Below are positions 1-8,638 of a stretch of DNA of 21,996 nucleotides, one piece after another; position 1 is the first letter of the stretch; each line of letters starts with the position of its first letter. The stretch is from JAFGIT01 sp016929465 [NCBI: Candidatus Coatesbacteria bacterium] (GTDB lineage: Bacteria > B130-G9). The stretch lies in contig JAFGIT010000066.1 of assembly GCA_016929465.1 (NCBI GenBank), forward strand, positions 1 to 21,996. Direction: 5' to 3'. The position numbers were made by a program, and so were the translations under genes. The notes beneath the pieces are model-generated. The model did not search any database and was not told the origin of the DNA. It saw only the letters and a program-made list of their open reading frames with translations.

Positions 1-2124
1 GAGCCGAATTGGCTCCGTGAGATGGTCACGCCGCTCGTGCGTGATTCGAACATAGCAGGCGTCAAAGGCGCATACAGGACCAGGCAGAAGCAGCTCACCG
101 CCCGATTTGCACAGGCGGAATTCGAGGAGCGGTTCAAGCTGCTTGCGAAGCGTCGCACAATAGACTTCGTCGATAGCTATTCGGCGGCATTCAGGAAGAA
201 CGTATTCGAGCAAATAGGCGGCTTCAATCCCCGCTATCCCAAGGCGAATAATGAGGATGTGGAGCTTTCGTTCAAGGTCGCCCAGAAGAACTACAAGATG
301 GTCTTCAGCCCGGACGCCATCGTCTATCACACTCATCCGGATAGCGTCTGGAAGTATGCGAAGCTCAAGTTCGGTCGGGCGTATTGGCGGACTTTCGTCT
401 ATGACAAATTCCCCCGCAAGGTGCTCAAGGACTCATACACGCCGCAGACGCTGAAGCTGCAAATACTGCTCGCATTTTATCTCCTCGGCGTCGTATTTGG
501 GTCGGTGCTCTTCCAGGAGTTTGTGGGCTGGCTACTCGCGTCTTCGCTAGTTGCATTCGGCCTATGCTGCATCCCATTTTCGATGTCGGCCTCCAAGAGC
601 GACATGAAATTGGCTCTGACAGGCCCATTATTTCTGCTGGTCCGCTCGCTCGCATTCGGCTTCGGCCTGCTTGCGGGGATCGCATCTCAGAAGAAGAGGA
701 AATTGCTATTTCCGACGCTGCTCGTTGCGAGCGATATCGTGGTCTGCAATCTCTCGCTCGTGCTCTTATATTGGGTGAGAAGCCACATCAACCTGGTGCT
801 CGAATTCTTCTCTATGGCTGAGTATGCGAAATACTTCAAGCCGGGGATCTTGCCGCCGACGATATACCTTATGATGCTCCCGGCCATCACGATCCTGTGG
901 ATCATCATATTCGGCGCATTCGGCCTGTATCACCCCGCAAGGAGCACTTTCAGGCCTTACCAGCTAGCAAAGGTCTTCTTCGCCATCTCGCAGCTCGCGA
1001 TAATCATGATGGCTGCCCTCTATCTGATGAGGCTCGAATACTCGCGGTCGATGGTCCTTCTCTTCTGGGGGATAAGCCTGGTCCTGGCGAGTCTCGAGCG
1101 GTCCTTGATCTACTTCGTTCAGGCTCTCCTGCTTGGGAAGGGTTACGACAGGCTCCGCGCCGTTATCGTGGGCACGGGAGAATCGGCACGATTGGTCGGG
1201 CACAAGCTGCACTCCTTCCCGAAGCTCGGTTACGACGTCGTTGGCTTCATCGACGACACTGACCTCAGAGCGATTGAATGGAAAGGGCCACGTGGCAAAA
1301 CGGTGTCGATACCCGTTCTCGGGGGGACGCAGGAGCTCGATGCGCTGATCGAAAAGCACAGGATAGACGAAATCTACATCTCGAAGCCGAACCTGCCGCA
1401 CAGCGACGTTCTCAACCTCGTCGCCCAGTGCGAGAGCGCAAACGTCGGCTTCCACATCGTCTCCGACGCTTTCTCGATCATGACCGGCCGGGTCGATATG
1501 GGCAGCGTGGGCGACCTTCCGCTGATCGATTTCGGGCCATCCGAGACCTCCGCGATCTATCTCACTTTGAAGGCGGCATTCGACAGGGTCGTGAGCCTAA
1601 TTCTCTTCATCATCAGCTTGCCGCTTGCGGTGATCATCTCGATTGCGATCAGGATAGAGACGAAGGGGCCGACCGTGCTCAGGTTTGAGCGGCTCGGGCT
1701 TCGCGAGAGGCCATTTCTCCTGTATAAATTCCGCACTTTCCACCTGCCGGAGCGAATGGAGATCGACGGGAAGCCGATACCGCTCGCGGTGCAGTACACA
1801 CGGGTGGGCGCGCTTCTGGAGCGATTCCACCTGGACGAGCTCCCGCAGCTGGTCAATGTCCTGAAGGGCGAGATGAGCATCGTCGGCCCAAGGCCGGAGA
1901 TACCGCTAATCGCCCGCAAGTATAAGCCCTGGCAGCGCCGCCGCTTCGACGTGAAGCCAGGCCTCACTGGCCTTTGGCAGCTTGTCGGCTCTGAGATACT
2001 CCCCCTGCATCAGAATATGGAATACGACTTCTACTACGTCAGGAATCGCTCCATAATCCTCGACCTCTCGATCCTGTTCAAGACGCTGCCGGCTATTTTC
2101 TCGAGCTCGAAATCGCGCAATTGA
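1..2124 (+). CDS. Glycosyltransferase family 2 / polyprenyl-phosphate sugar-phosphate transferase fusion (5' end missing)
   Basis: The reading frame is open from base 1, so the true start and most of the GT-A catalytic domain lie upstream. The visible N-terminal part is the end of a family 2 glycosyltransferase: an NNEDVEL stretch (Glu-Asp at 253-258) and a following YHTHPDSVWKY segment. Several hydrophobic segments follow, then a Rossmann-like VGTGESA stretch (about 1165-1190, CoA_binding_3 type), and finally a bacterial sugar transferase domain. That domain keeps YKFRTF (about 1723-1740), the catalytic Asp-Glu pair in LDELPQL (1834-1839), GEMSIVGPRPE and KPGLTGLWQ. Known WbaP/WcaJ-type enzymes move a sugar phosphate onto undecaprenyl phosphate to start polysaccharide synthesis at the inner membrane. 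Both activities in one chain is unusual: inferred to start a repeat unit and perhaps add a later sugar. The next gene, a polymerase/ligase type protein, fits a polysaccharide locus. The family of the C-terminal domain is sure; the sugar is not known. Confidence 0.9.
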   Translation, partial: EPNWLREMVTPLVRDSNIAGVKGAYRTRQKQLTARFAQAEFEERFKLLAKRRTIDFVDSYSAAFRKNVFEQIGGFNPRYPKANNEDVELSFKVAQKNYKMVFSPDAIVYHTHPDSVWKYAKLKFGRAYWRTFVYDKFPRKVLKDSYTPQTLKLQILLAFYLLGVVFGSVLFQEFVGWLLASSLVAFGLCCIPFSMSASKSDMKLALTGPLFLLVRSLAFGFGLLAGIASQKKRKLLFPTLLVASDIVVCNLSLVLLYWVRSHINLVLEFFSMAEYAKYFKPGILPPTIYLMMLPAITILWIIIFGAFGLYHPARSTFRPYQLAKVFFAISQLAIIMMAALYLMRLEYSRSMVLLFWGISLVLASLERSLIYFVQALLLGKGYDRLRAVIVGTGESARLVGHKLHSFPKLGYDVVGFIDDTDLRAIEWKGPRGKTVSIPVLGGTQELDALIEKHRIDEIYISKPNLPHSDVLNLVAQCESANVGFHIVSDAFSIMTGRVDMGSVGDLPLIDFGPSETSAIYLTLKAAFDRVVSLILFIISLPLAVIISIAIRIETKGPTVLRFERLGLRERPFLLYKFRTFHLPERMEIDGKPIPLAVQYTRVGALLERFHLDELPQLVNVLKGEMSIVGPRPEIPLIARKYKPWQRRRFDVKPGLTGLWQLVGSEILPLHQNMEYDFYYVRNRSIILDLSILFKTLPAIFSSSKSRN

Positions 2125-2169
2125 GCATTTCACGCAGAAGTGGTCAGATTGTGATAGACTCTCCGCGCG

Positions 2170-4602
2170 ATGCAGCCGACAATCAGGATTGAACCGATAC
2201 TCAGAATCGCGTTTGTAGCAACACTCTCCTTCGCGTTATTCATTTCCCCCCTAATGCGGGTGGATGATGACCCGCTCGGCTTGATCAAGTGGTTCGTTGC
2301 GCACTGTGGGGCGGTTCTGATGCTCGCGGGGCTGGTCTTGCTCTGGGTCTTCGTGGGACGGATTCGGATATACAACTCGCCATATCTGCTTCCTATCCTG
2401 GCGATGATCTCTGTGTCTGCACTGTCGCTTCTCTGGGCGACGCCGCGCTTCGAGTGCCTCACGCGGATGCGATACATCCTGCTCTCGTGGGCGCCCTTCT
2501 TCCTTTGTCTGCTCGCCCCATTGACTCACAAGATGAGAAGAATCGCGGCGGTTTCGCTGATGCTGGGAGTGTCCGTTTGCTCCGGCATCGGAGTCGTTCA
2601 GTATTTCGACTTTCTGAGCACGATGTGGTCGGACCTCCCCTGGGAGCCTGAACTCGGGAAGCGAGTTTTTTCCACGATGTGGAATCCGAACTACCTCGCA
2701 GGGCTTATCATCCTGGTCCTTCCTGTGATGCTCGGACTCGCGAGGACCACGGCGAATCGCTGGGGGCGGATTTCACTCTTGCTTCTTTATTACCTGAACT
2801 TCTGCTGCCTCCTGTTCACGAATTCCTGGGGCGGGTGGTCCGCGTACGTTGCCTCGCTCATCCTGATGGCGGTCGCAGAATGGCGAGCACGAAGGCAGAC
2901 CCAGGCGAGCAAGACACCTCGCCCCAGCGGACAGGATGGAAAAAGCGATACTGCTCAATGGTCGAAGGCGATGCTCGTTCTCATCGTGCTCTGCGCCATA
3001 TCCGCCGTCGCATTCTTTGCCTCCAAAGGCAAGACCGTCGCGGGGACCACGGTCGGTCTGTCGGAGCGCGAGAAGATGTGGAATAGCAGCGCAATGCTCG
3101 TTAAACGCCATCCGATGGGCCTAGGCGTCGGGAATTTTGCAGTTTATGAGAACAAGTATGAGCACAATTTCATCGAACCACTCGATGTAACGGTCGATGA
3201 GTTCAAGAAAGACAGGGACAACCTGCTCCACAACTCGCTCTACTGCCACAACGAGTATCTGGAGACTCCGCTCGAGACAGGCTTCATCGGGCTAGCCATC
3301 CTGTTCTGGCTCATCATCATCGTCGGAAGGTCTGCCCTGAAAAGTCGGCCGCCCCACGATGTCAATCCTCAGACGTACGAGAGCGCGATCATGGCCCGAG
3401 CGGTTGCGGTCGGCGCGGCGGCGGTTTTCGTCCATAGCATCGTCAGCTATCCGCTCAGAGTGCCCACTACCGTCACGACGCTGGCCGCCCTCTTAGGGCT
3501 GTTTGCTCCACGATTCGAGGTGACTCGACTTAGATTCCGATTGCCGTGGGCTGTTAGGTTCCTTGCTATAATCCCCATTTTCGTTGCGACCGTATTTGGC
3601 TGCATGATCGGCTATAGGCCGATGGATGCGGAGGGCCTCTACGTCAACGGCATGAAGCTGCTTCTGGCAGACAAGGACTATCCCGGCGCGATAAAGGCAT
3701 ACGAGCGAGCCATCGACTTCGGACTGCCTCGCTACGACGTCTTCTTCAAGCTCGGCGAGGCGCAGCTGAAGGCCGGGAATTACGGGGAAGCACTCGAAAC
3801 CTATCGGCACGCGGCGGAGATCCAGCCGTATCACGAATATTCATACTTCGGCATCGCCGAGGCATCCCGCGAGATGGGCAGGACTGATGTGGCGATCGCA
3901 AACGACGAGAAGGCCATCGAGTTTGAGCCACGCTTCTATGACGCCTATGTAAATCTGGCGAGGCTCAAAAGGTCGAAAGGAAGCCTGATTGACGCCTCTG
4001 AGACGCTGGAGCTCGCGCTGAGATACTTGCCGCGCTGCAGGGAGCTGTCGCTGGACGCAGCAGCCATTTCGGTTGAGCTCGGCAAGAACGGCAGGGCCAG
4101 GGAATACCTCGACGCCGCCCTTGCATACGACCCGAGCGATTCGATTCTGAATTATGACCTCTATGTGCTGCGAGAAGCAGCGGCAAGGACGACCGAAGGC
4201 GGCCCATCTCTTTCCAGCCGCCTCATCGACTCGGAGTCCGCGGAGTGGCTAATAGGCATCTCGAGGATGGGGGCGTTATTCGTCCAGGAGAAGAAGTATG
4301 AGGCTGCAAGGAGAGAATTCGAGACGGTCTTGAGGCGGTTCCCCATGTATCCCGCAGCGCTATCGAACATCGCCACGACATACTTCCTGCAGGGCGATAC
4401 CGAGAAGGCAAAGGGCTACCTGCAGCAGGCCATCTCGGTCGTCCCGAACCACGTCCCCTATCGGATAGCGCTCGCAGATATGCACGTCACGCTCGGGGAG
4501 CTAGAGTCGGCTGAAGAGGAACTCGAGAGGGCAATTAAAATTGACCCACAGAATTCTGATATAATACGGCGCCTGAACCGAATCCAGAGGAGAGCACATT
4601 GA
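2170..4602 (+). CDS. O-antigen ligase/polymerase (Wzy_C) family membrane protein with C-terminal TPR repeats
   Basis: 810 residues. The first half (about residues 10-470) is a string of roughly ten or more hydrophobic segments. It carries the O-antigen ligase/polymerase signatures NPNYLAG in the middle and HNSLYCHNEYLE with His354 and His360 in a periplasmic loop, followed by ETGFIGL. The second half (about 486-805) is a soluble chain of TPR-like repeats, for example DYPGAIKAYERAID and DTEKAKGYLQQAI, about eight in all. Family members polymerise lipid-linked repeat units, ligate them to lipid A core, or glycosylate proteins; the sequence cannot tell which. The TPR tail probably sits in the periplasm and binds a partner or chain. 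It starts 45 bases after the sugar transferase gene; no strong Shine-Dalgarno is seen before the ATG. Its stop overlaps the next small gene by four bases. Confidence 0.88.
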   Translation: MQPTIRIEPILRIAFVATLSFALFISPLMRVDDDPLGLIKWFVAHCGAVLMLAGLVLLWVFVGRIRIYNSPYLLPILAMISVSALSLLWATPRFECLTRMRYILLSWAPFFLCLLAPLTHKMRRIAAVSLMLGVSVCSGIGVVQYFDFLSTMWSDLPWEPELGKRVFSTMWNPNYLAGLIILVLPVMLGLARTTANRWGRISLLLLYYLNFCCLLFTNSWGGWSAYVASLILMAVAEWRARRQTQASKTPRPSGQDGKSDTAQWSKAMLVLIVLCAISAVAFFASKGKTVAGTTVGLSEREKMWNSSAMLVKRHPMGLGVGNFAVYENKYEHNFIEPLDVTVDEFKKDRDNLLHNSLYCHNEYLETPLETGFIGLAILFWLIIIVGRSALKSRPPHDVNPQTYESAIMARAVAVGAAAVFVHSIVSYPLRVPTTVTTLAALLGLFAPRFEVTRLRFRLPWAVRFLAIIPIFVATVFGCMIGYRPMDAEGLYVNGMKLLLADKDYPGAIKAYERAIDFGLPRYDVFFKLGEAQLKAGNYGEALETYRHAAEIQPYHEYSYFGIAEASREMGRTDVAIANDEKAIEFEPRFYDAYVNLARLKRSKGSLIDASETLELALRYLPRCRELSLDAAAISVELGKNGRAREYLDAALAYDPSDSILNYDLYVLREAAARTTEGGPSLSSRLIDSESAEWLIGISRMGALFVQEKKYEAARREFETVLRRFPMYPAALSNIATTYFLQGDTEKAKGYLQQAISVVPNHVPYRIALADMHVTLGELESAEEELERAIKIDPQNSDIIRRLNRIQRRAH

Positions 4603-4847
4603 CAGAATTACCCGGCGTCGAGGATTTCGGGCCGACGCTGCCGCCCTGGGTACAATTGGGCCTCGGTGTCATCCTGGTTCTATTGATGGCATTCCGTTGG
4701 TGGATTCTGGGGCCAGTTTCTAGGCAGGCCTCAAGAGAGCATGGCTTCTACATTCCAGATCCGCCTTTGGTAGTGGAGGTGCTGCGAATAATATTTGCTT
4801 GTATGATTGTCGCGTCCATTTTGTTCTTCAACTTCTATTCGTGGTGA
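4599..4847 (+). CDS. Small two-helix membrane protein, unknown function
   Basis: 82 residues from a TTG start that overlaps the preceding TGA (TTGA), with a GAGGAG-like ribosome binding site 4-10 bases upstream inside the end of the previous gene. That spacing and overlap argue for a real, translationally coupled gene. It has two clear hydrophobic segments, about residues 17-37 (VQLGLGVILVLLMAF and on) and 59-79 (VVEVLRIIFACMIVASILFF). A short basic loop with RQASREHG lies between them. I do not recognise the family. Its position directly after the O-antigen polymerase/ligase-like gene suggests an accessory role in the same envelope polysaccharide system, which is inference only. Confidence 0.7.
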   Translation: MTELPGVEDFGPTLPPWVQLGLGVILVLLMAFRWWILGPVSRQASREHGFYIPDPPLVVEVLRIIFACMIVASILFFNFYSW

Positions 4848-4893
4848 TTGGCTCTTTGACCTGATTAGCGATAATTGAGGTGATTGAGTACAA

Positions 4894-5016
4894 ATGAAGC
4901 AGTGGTTCAGGCGCAAGGAAACAAAACCGAACACGCCGATTTGGCTGTGGGTCGTCCCATTGTCTATGTTGCTCATCTGGAGATCCCATCGGCGGTTCAA
5001 TGTTTGGTTCGATTGA
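4894..5016 (+). CDS. Possible 40-residue tryptophan-rich membrane microprotein
   Basis: An ATG with GAGGTGA at 4877-4883, ten bases upstream, opens a 40-codon frame. The N-terminus is basic (MKQWFRRKETKP), followed by a hydrophobic stretch PIWLWVVPLSMLLIW and a basic tail RSHRRF. Such a layout is typical of single-pass membrane microproteins. It lies 46 bases after the 82-residue membrane protein gene on the same strand. Nothing in it is recognisable as a family, and a frame this short can arise by chance; the ribosome binding site and membrane-like composition are the only support. Confidence 0.35.
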   Translation: MKQWFRRKETKPNTPIWLWVVPLSMLLIWRSHRRFNVWFD

Positions 5017-5077
5017 TACATGCCGTGGCGCGCTGAGCCAGATTTGACCGGTCCCACCTGCCTCTGGAACTTCGCGC

Positions 5078-5106
5078 TTGAAACGCTGAATCCGATGCTG
5101 TAGTTT
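5078..5106 (+). promoter_or_regulatory. Possible sigma70-type promoter upstream of the phosphotransacylase-iorAB group
   Basis: TTGAAA at 5078-5083 and TAGTTT at 5101-5106 are separated by 17 bases, in the intergenic stretch 5017-5198. The -35 is good (5 of 6) and the -10 weak (3 of 6). It would start transcription near 5113, about 85 bases before the ATG at 5199. Confidence 0.3.
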
Positions 5107-5186
5107 ATCTATAGCAGCGCGATTACGACCATTTGGCTTTGAACTCGCGCGTAATCGGCGTCGGCCGATTTCACGTATATCGAATT

Positions 5187-5192
5187 AAAGGA
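5187..5192 (+). promoter_or_regulatory. Ribosome binding site fixing the phosphotransacylase start
   Basis: AAAGGA lies six bases before the ATG at 5199. The upstream in-frame TTG at 5133 has no comparable site, and the sequence it would add does not match family N-termini, so 5199 is preferred. Confidence 0.7.
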
Positions 5193-5198
5193 CGATCC

Positions 5199-6182
5199 AT
5201 GATCCCAAATTTCAAGGCGATGTATCAGCAGGCCCGGGAGCTTGCTGCAAAGACCGGACCGAAGCGATTAACAGTTGCCGATGCGGCGGACGAGCATGTT
5301 CTCCAGGCAGTCCATGACGCCTTCGAGGAGGGCTTTATTCGTGGAATACTCACCGGCAGCAGGGATAAGATCCTCCCGTTGATGGAAGCGCTCGGTATGC
5401 GCGAGAAGAACTATCAGATCGTTGACACGCCGGACTCGAACGAGGCCGCAAGACAAGCAGTGATGCTCGTCTCCTCAGGCGGCGCGGACATGGTCCTCAA
5501 GGGTAAGGCTCAGACCTCGGCCGTGCTTCGAGCGGTCCTGGATAAGGCGATAGGCCTTCGGACAAAGAGAATCTTGAGCCATGTCGGCGTATATGAGGTC
5601 CCGACACATCCGAAGCTCATCATCATGTCTGACCCGGGGATGAACATTGCGCCGACGCTCGAGGAGAAGATACATATCATCGACAACGCAGTCATTGTGG
5701 CGAATGCGCTCGGCATCGAGAATCCGAAGGTGGCTATTCTCTCCGCGGCGGATACGGTCAATCCCGCAATGCCGAGGGCGGTCGAAGCCGCAGTTCTCTC
5801 GAAGATGTCGCAGCGCGGACAGATTCGGAAGTGCATCGTGGACGGCCCTCTCACTCTTGATGCTGCGGTGACACACGAGGCCGGAGACCTGCTTGGCGCG
5901 CGAAGCACCGTCTCAGGCGACGCAGACGTATTGATCGTCAACTCGATCGAGGAAGGCAATCTGCTCAGCAAGTCGCTCTCGATGTTCGCCCACGGCGGCT
6001 TCGCGGGATTGATAGTCGGGGCGAAGAGCCCCGTGCTGATCGTCTCGAGAGCAGATTCGCGCGAGAGCAAACTCGACTCGATTGTTCTCGGGATCCTTCT
6101 ATCAGAACATCTCAAGAAAGTCGCTCAAATGCCGCCGGCGCTGGAGCGCATTCTTACGACAGGAATAAAATTCGACTCATAA
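5199..6182 (+). CDS. Phosphate butyryltransferase / phosphate acetyltransferase-like enzyme
   Basis: 327 residues from the ATG at 5199, near the usual ~300 of the phosphate butyryltransferase (Ptb) group. The body shows family stretches: VLKGKAQTSAVLRAVLDK, LRTKRILSHVGVYEVP, MSDPGMNIAPTLEEK, and near the end AHGGFAGLIVGAKSPVLI with SRADSRESKLDS. Family members exchange phosphate for CoA on an acyl thioester, giving an acyl phosphate for ATP synthesis by an acyl kinase. It is 18 bases upstream of iorA, so its acyl-CoA may be the arylacetyl- or branched acyl-CoA made by IorAB. No kinase gene is in the window. Whether the substrate is acetyl-, butyryl- or arylacetyl-CoA cannot be read from sequence; Ptb is more likely than true Pta. 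Confidence 0.88.
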   Translation: MIPNFKAMYQQARELAAKTGPKRLTVADAADEHVLQAVHDAFEEGFIRGILTGSRDKILPLMEALGMREKNYQIVDTPDSNEAARQAVMLVSSGGADMVLKGKAQTSAVLRAVLDKAIGLRTKRILSHVGVYEVPTHPKLIIMSDPGMNIAPTLEEKIHIIDNAVIVANALGIENPKVAILSAADTVNPAMPRAVEAAVLSKMSQRGQIRKCIVDGPLTLDAAVTHEAGDLLGARSTVSGDADVLIVNSIEEGNLLSKSLSMFAHGGFAGLIVGAKSPVLIVSRADSRESKLDSIVLGILLSEHLKKVAQMPPALERILTTGIKFDS

Positions 6183-6200
6183 AATGAACTAGAGGCGTAT

Positions 6201-8036
6201 ATGGAAAAACTATTCCTATCTGGAAATGAGGCCATTGCGCGAGGCATCTGGGAGGCGGGTGTTCACGTCGCGACAGCGTATCCTGGCACCCCCAGCACCG
6301 AGATACTCGAGGCGGTCAGGTTTTACAAAGAGATATATTGCGAGTGGTCCTCGAACGAGAAGGTGGCCGTGGAGGTTGCGCAAGGTGCTTCGATGGCCGG
6401 TGCCCGCAGCTTCGCCGCCATGAAGCACGTTGGCGTGAACGTGGCTATGGATCCACTCTCGACCTTCTCCTACACGGGCGTCAACGGTGGATTCGTCTTC
6501 GTCTCGGCCGACGAGCCGGGGATGCACAGCTCCCAGAACGAGCAGGACAACCGCTACCTGGCGAAATTCATGCTCATCCCTCTCATCGAGCCAGCGGACT
6601 CAGCGGAGGCCAAGGCGATGGCGATCATGGGCTTCGACATCAGCGAGATGTTCTGCACTCCCGTCATGCTCAGGACGACGACCCGCGTCAGCCATTCAAA
6701 GGGAATCGTAGAGGCGGGAGAGCGGAAGGAGCACGACGTCAAGGGCTTCGAGCATGACTGGACCAAGTGGGTAGTCATCCCCGCAAACGCAAGAAAGCGG
6801 CGCACGGTTATCTTGAACAGGCTCAAGCAGCTCGAGGAATACAGCAACGAGTGCCCGTTGAACTACATCGATCCGGGCTCGGGCTCCGATGCAAAGATAG
6901 GTATCATCGCGTCCAGCATCGCTTATGCATACGCGAAGGATGTATTCCCGGATGCGTCGTACCTGAAGCTTGGATTCACGAATCCGCTCCCGTTCAAACT
7001 CATTGCTGAATTCGCGAAGACGGTCGATCAGCTCATAGTGCTCGAGGAGCTGGAGCCATTCATGCAGGAGCAGCTGCTTGCTGCCGGCTTCAAGGTCCTG
7101 GGCAAGGAGATATTTCCGCGAGAGGGTGAGATACTCCCCGAGATACTTCTCGATAGCCTGAAAAAGGCCGCAAAGAGCAGCCTAATCGCGATACCCGCGG
7201 ACCATCCGATCCACAAGGCGGAAGCAGAGGTCATCAAGCCGACCGATTTCGACCTTCCGAGACCGCCGACGCTATGTCCGGGATGCCCCCACAGGGCTTC
7301 TTACTATTCACTCAGGAAATATAAGCCCATCGTAACCGGCGACATCGGCTGCTACACGCTCGGAGTGCTGCCGCCGCTCTCGATGATGGACACCTGCATC
7401 TGCATGGGTGCATCGGTCACGAACGCGGTCGGCGCCTTCAAGGGGCTTCATGGCACGGATAAGGTCGAGCCGGTCGTCGCAACGATTGGCGACTCGACCT
7501 TCATTCACTCGGGAATCACCGGGCTGGTCGATGCTGTCTATAACCAGGCCAACCTCACGGTCATCATCATGGACAACGGGACCACCGCGATGACAGGCGG
7601 TCAGCAGCATCCCGCGATGGGCAAGTCGATCCGCAATGAGCCAGCACCGAAGCTGATCCTCGAGGATCTTTGCAGGTCCGTGGGTGTCAGGCGAGTGACC
7701 GTCGTCGATCCGTATGATTTCGAGGCGTTGGACAAGGTCATCGCGGAGGAGATCAAGGCGGACGAGCCATCTGTCATAATCACCCGCAGAGAGTGCGTGC
7801 TGGATAGGCTCCGCTTCGGGCCGAAGGTTGTGCCCTATATCGTCGATCAGGATAAGTGCGTCGGATGCAAGAAGTGCATCGGGCTGGGCTGTCCGGCGAT
7901 TGTAACCGTTGACGTTACGGTCAATGGCAAGAAGAAGGTCAAATCGAAAATCGTGGAGTTCCTATGCACGGGCTGCTCGCTGTGCGCCCAGATATGCCCC
8001 GTCTCCGCAATCAGTATTAAGGAAGAGAGCAAATGA
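6201..8036 (+). CDS. iorA: Indolepyruvate ferredoxin oxidoreductase, alpha subunit
   Basis: 611 residues, the usual length for IorA. The N-terminal pyrimidine-binding part (LFLSGNEAIARGIWEAGV, AYPGTPSTEI) is followed by CPGCPHRASYYSL, the thiamine diphosphate region with GDIGCYTLG (about 380-388) and GDSTFIHSG. The C-terminus has two 4Fe-4S motifs: CVGCKKCIGLGCP from residue 553 and CTGCSLCAQICP from residue 589. The enzyme oxidatively decarboxylates aryl 2-oxo acids such as indolepyruvate and phenylpyruvate to arylacetyl-CoA, reducing ferredoxin; it is oxygen sensitive and cytoplasmic. AGAGG five bases before the ATG is a good ribosome binding site. It overlaps iorB by four bases (ATGA), so the subunits are translationally coupled. 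Substrate range beyond aryl oxo acids is open. Confidence 0.95.
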   Translation: MEKLFLSGNEAIARGIWEAGVHVATAYPGTPSTEILEAVRFYKEIYCEWSSNEKVAVEVAQGASMAGARSFAAMKHVGVNVAMDPLSTFSYTGVNGGFVFVSADEPGMHSSQNEQDNRYLAKFMLIPLIEPADSAEAKAMAIMGFDISEMFCTPVMLRTTTRVSHSKGIVEAGERKEHDVKGFEHDWTKWVVIPANARKRRTVILNRLKQLEEYSNECPLNYIDPGSGSDAKIGIIASSIAYAYAKDVFPDASYLKLGFTNPLPFKLIAEFAKTVDQLIVLEELEPFMQEQLLAAGFKVLGKEIFPREGEILPEILLDSLKKAAKSSLIAIPADHPIHKAEAEVIKPTDFDLPRPPTLCPGCPHRASYYSLRKYKPIVTGDIGCYTLGVLPPLSMMDTCICMGASVTNAVGAFKGLHGTDKVEPVVATIGDSTFIHSGITGLVDAVYNQANLTVIIMDNGTTAMTGGQQHPAMGKSIRNEPAPKLILEDLCRSVGVRRVTVVDPYDFEALDKVIAEEIKADEPSVIITRRECVLDRLRFGPKVVPYIVDQDKCVGCKKCIGLGCPAIVTVDVTVNGKKKVKSKIVEFLCTGCSLCAQICPVSAISIKEESK

Positions 8037-8620
8037 GCGAAGGAAAGAATGTCCTACTCGTAGGTGTTGGCGGACAGGGGATTCTGCTCGCCTCGGAAGT
8101 CATCTCTCAGGCCGCGATGAACGATGGCTTTGACGTCAAGAAGAGCGAGATACACGGCATGGCCCAGCGGGGCGGCGTTGTTTCGAGCCACGTGCGCTAC
8201 GCGGAACGCGTCTATTCTCCGCTCATAATGAAGGGTACGGCTGATGTCTTGGTCTCATTCGAGAAGGCCGAGGCCTATCGCTGGCTCGAGTACTTGAAGC
8301 CGGGCGGCATGATAGTCACAAACACGACCGAGATAATACCGCCGGTGCTGAATGTATTGGGCAAGGAATATCCCCACGACATCCTCGACAGGATGAAGAA
8401 GCAGGGCCTCAAGGTCGTCGTAGTTGACGCCTCCGATGCAGCGGAGAAGCTCGGGAATCCGCGAGCGATGAACATGGTCCTTCTTGGGGCGATCTCTGAC
8501 CTACTCGGCTTCACGGCCGAGACATGGCACTCCGCGCTCAATATGCGCGTCCCGAAGAAGCACCTCGATCTCAACCTCAAGGCGTTCGAGGAAGGCCGCA
8601 AGCTCGCGAAGGCTAGCTAG
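8033..8620 (+). CDS. iorB: Indolepyruvate ferredoxin oxidoreductase, beta subunit
   Basis: 195 residues, the standard size of the gamma-type domain subunit of 2-oxoacid:ferredoxin oxidoreductases. It shows LLVGVGGQGILLASEV near the N-terminus, then KSEIHGMAQRGGVVSSHVR and a later VLVSFEKAEAYRWLEYLKPGG, all typical of IorB. It partners with IorA to form the active complex. The ATGA overlap with iorA gives the start. It is the last gene of this + strand run and faces the SUMF1-family gene tail to tail. Confidence 0.94.
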   Translation: MSEGKNVLLVGVGGQGILLASEVISQAAMNDGFDVKKSEIHGMAQRGGVVSSHVRYAERVYSPLIMKGTADVLVSFEKAEAYRWLEYLKPGGMIVTNTTEIIPPVLNVLGKEYPHDILDRMKKQGLKVVVVDASDAAEKLGNPRAMNMVLLGAISDLLGFTAETWHSALNMRVPKKHLDLNLKAFEEGRKLAKAS

Positions 8621-8638
8621 ATTTATTCAATGCTCCCG

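Larger units (their letters stand above)
4848..5198. other. Intergenic stretch between the polysaccharide locus and the fermentation genes
   Basis: 351 bases separate the 82-residue membrane protein gene from the phosphotransacylase start. The stretch holds the possible 40-residue ORF (4894-5016), the weak promoter (5078-5106) and the ribosome binding site at 5187-5192. The frame is open from a TTG at 5133 into the next gene, but the 22 extra residues (5133-5198) look unlike the family. No T-tract terminator was found here. Confidence 0.6.

Noticed and set aside
5133-5198. TTG start giving 22 more residues on the phosphotransacylase
   Set aside because: No ribosome binding site, and the added residues do not resemble the family; AAAGGA fits the ATG at 5199.
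5510-6115. 201-codon minus-strand ORF
   Set aside because: It lies wholly antisense to the phosphotransacylase gene, whose protein is clearly real. Its composition is that of a GC-rich antisense frame.
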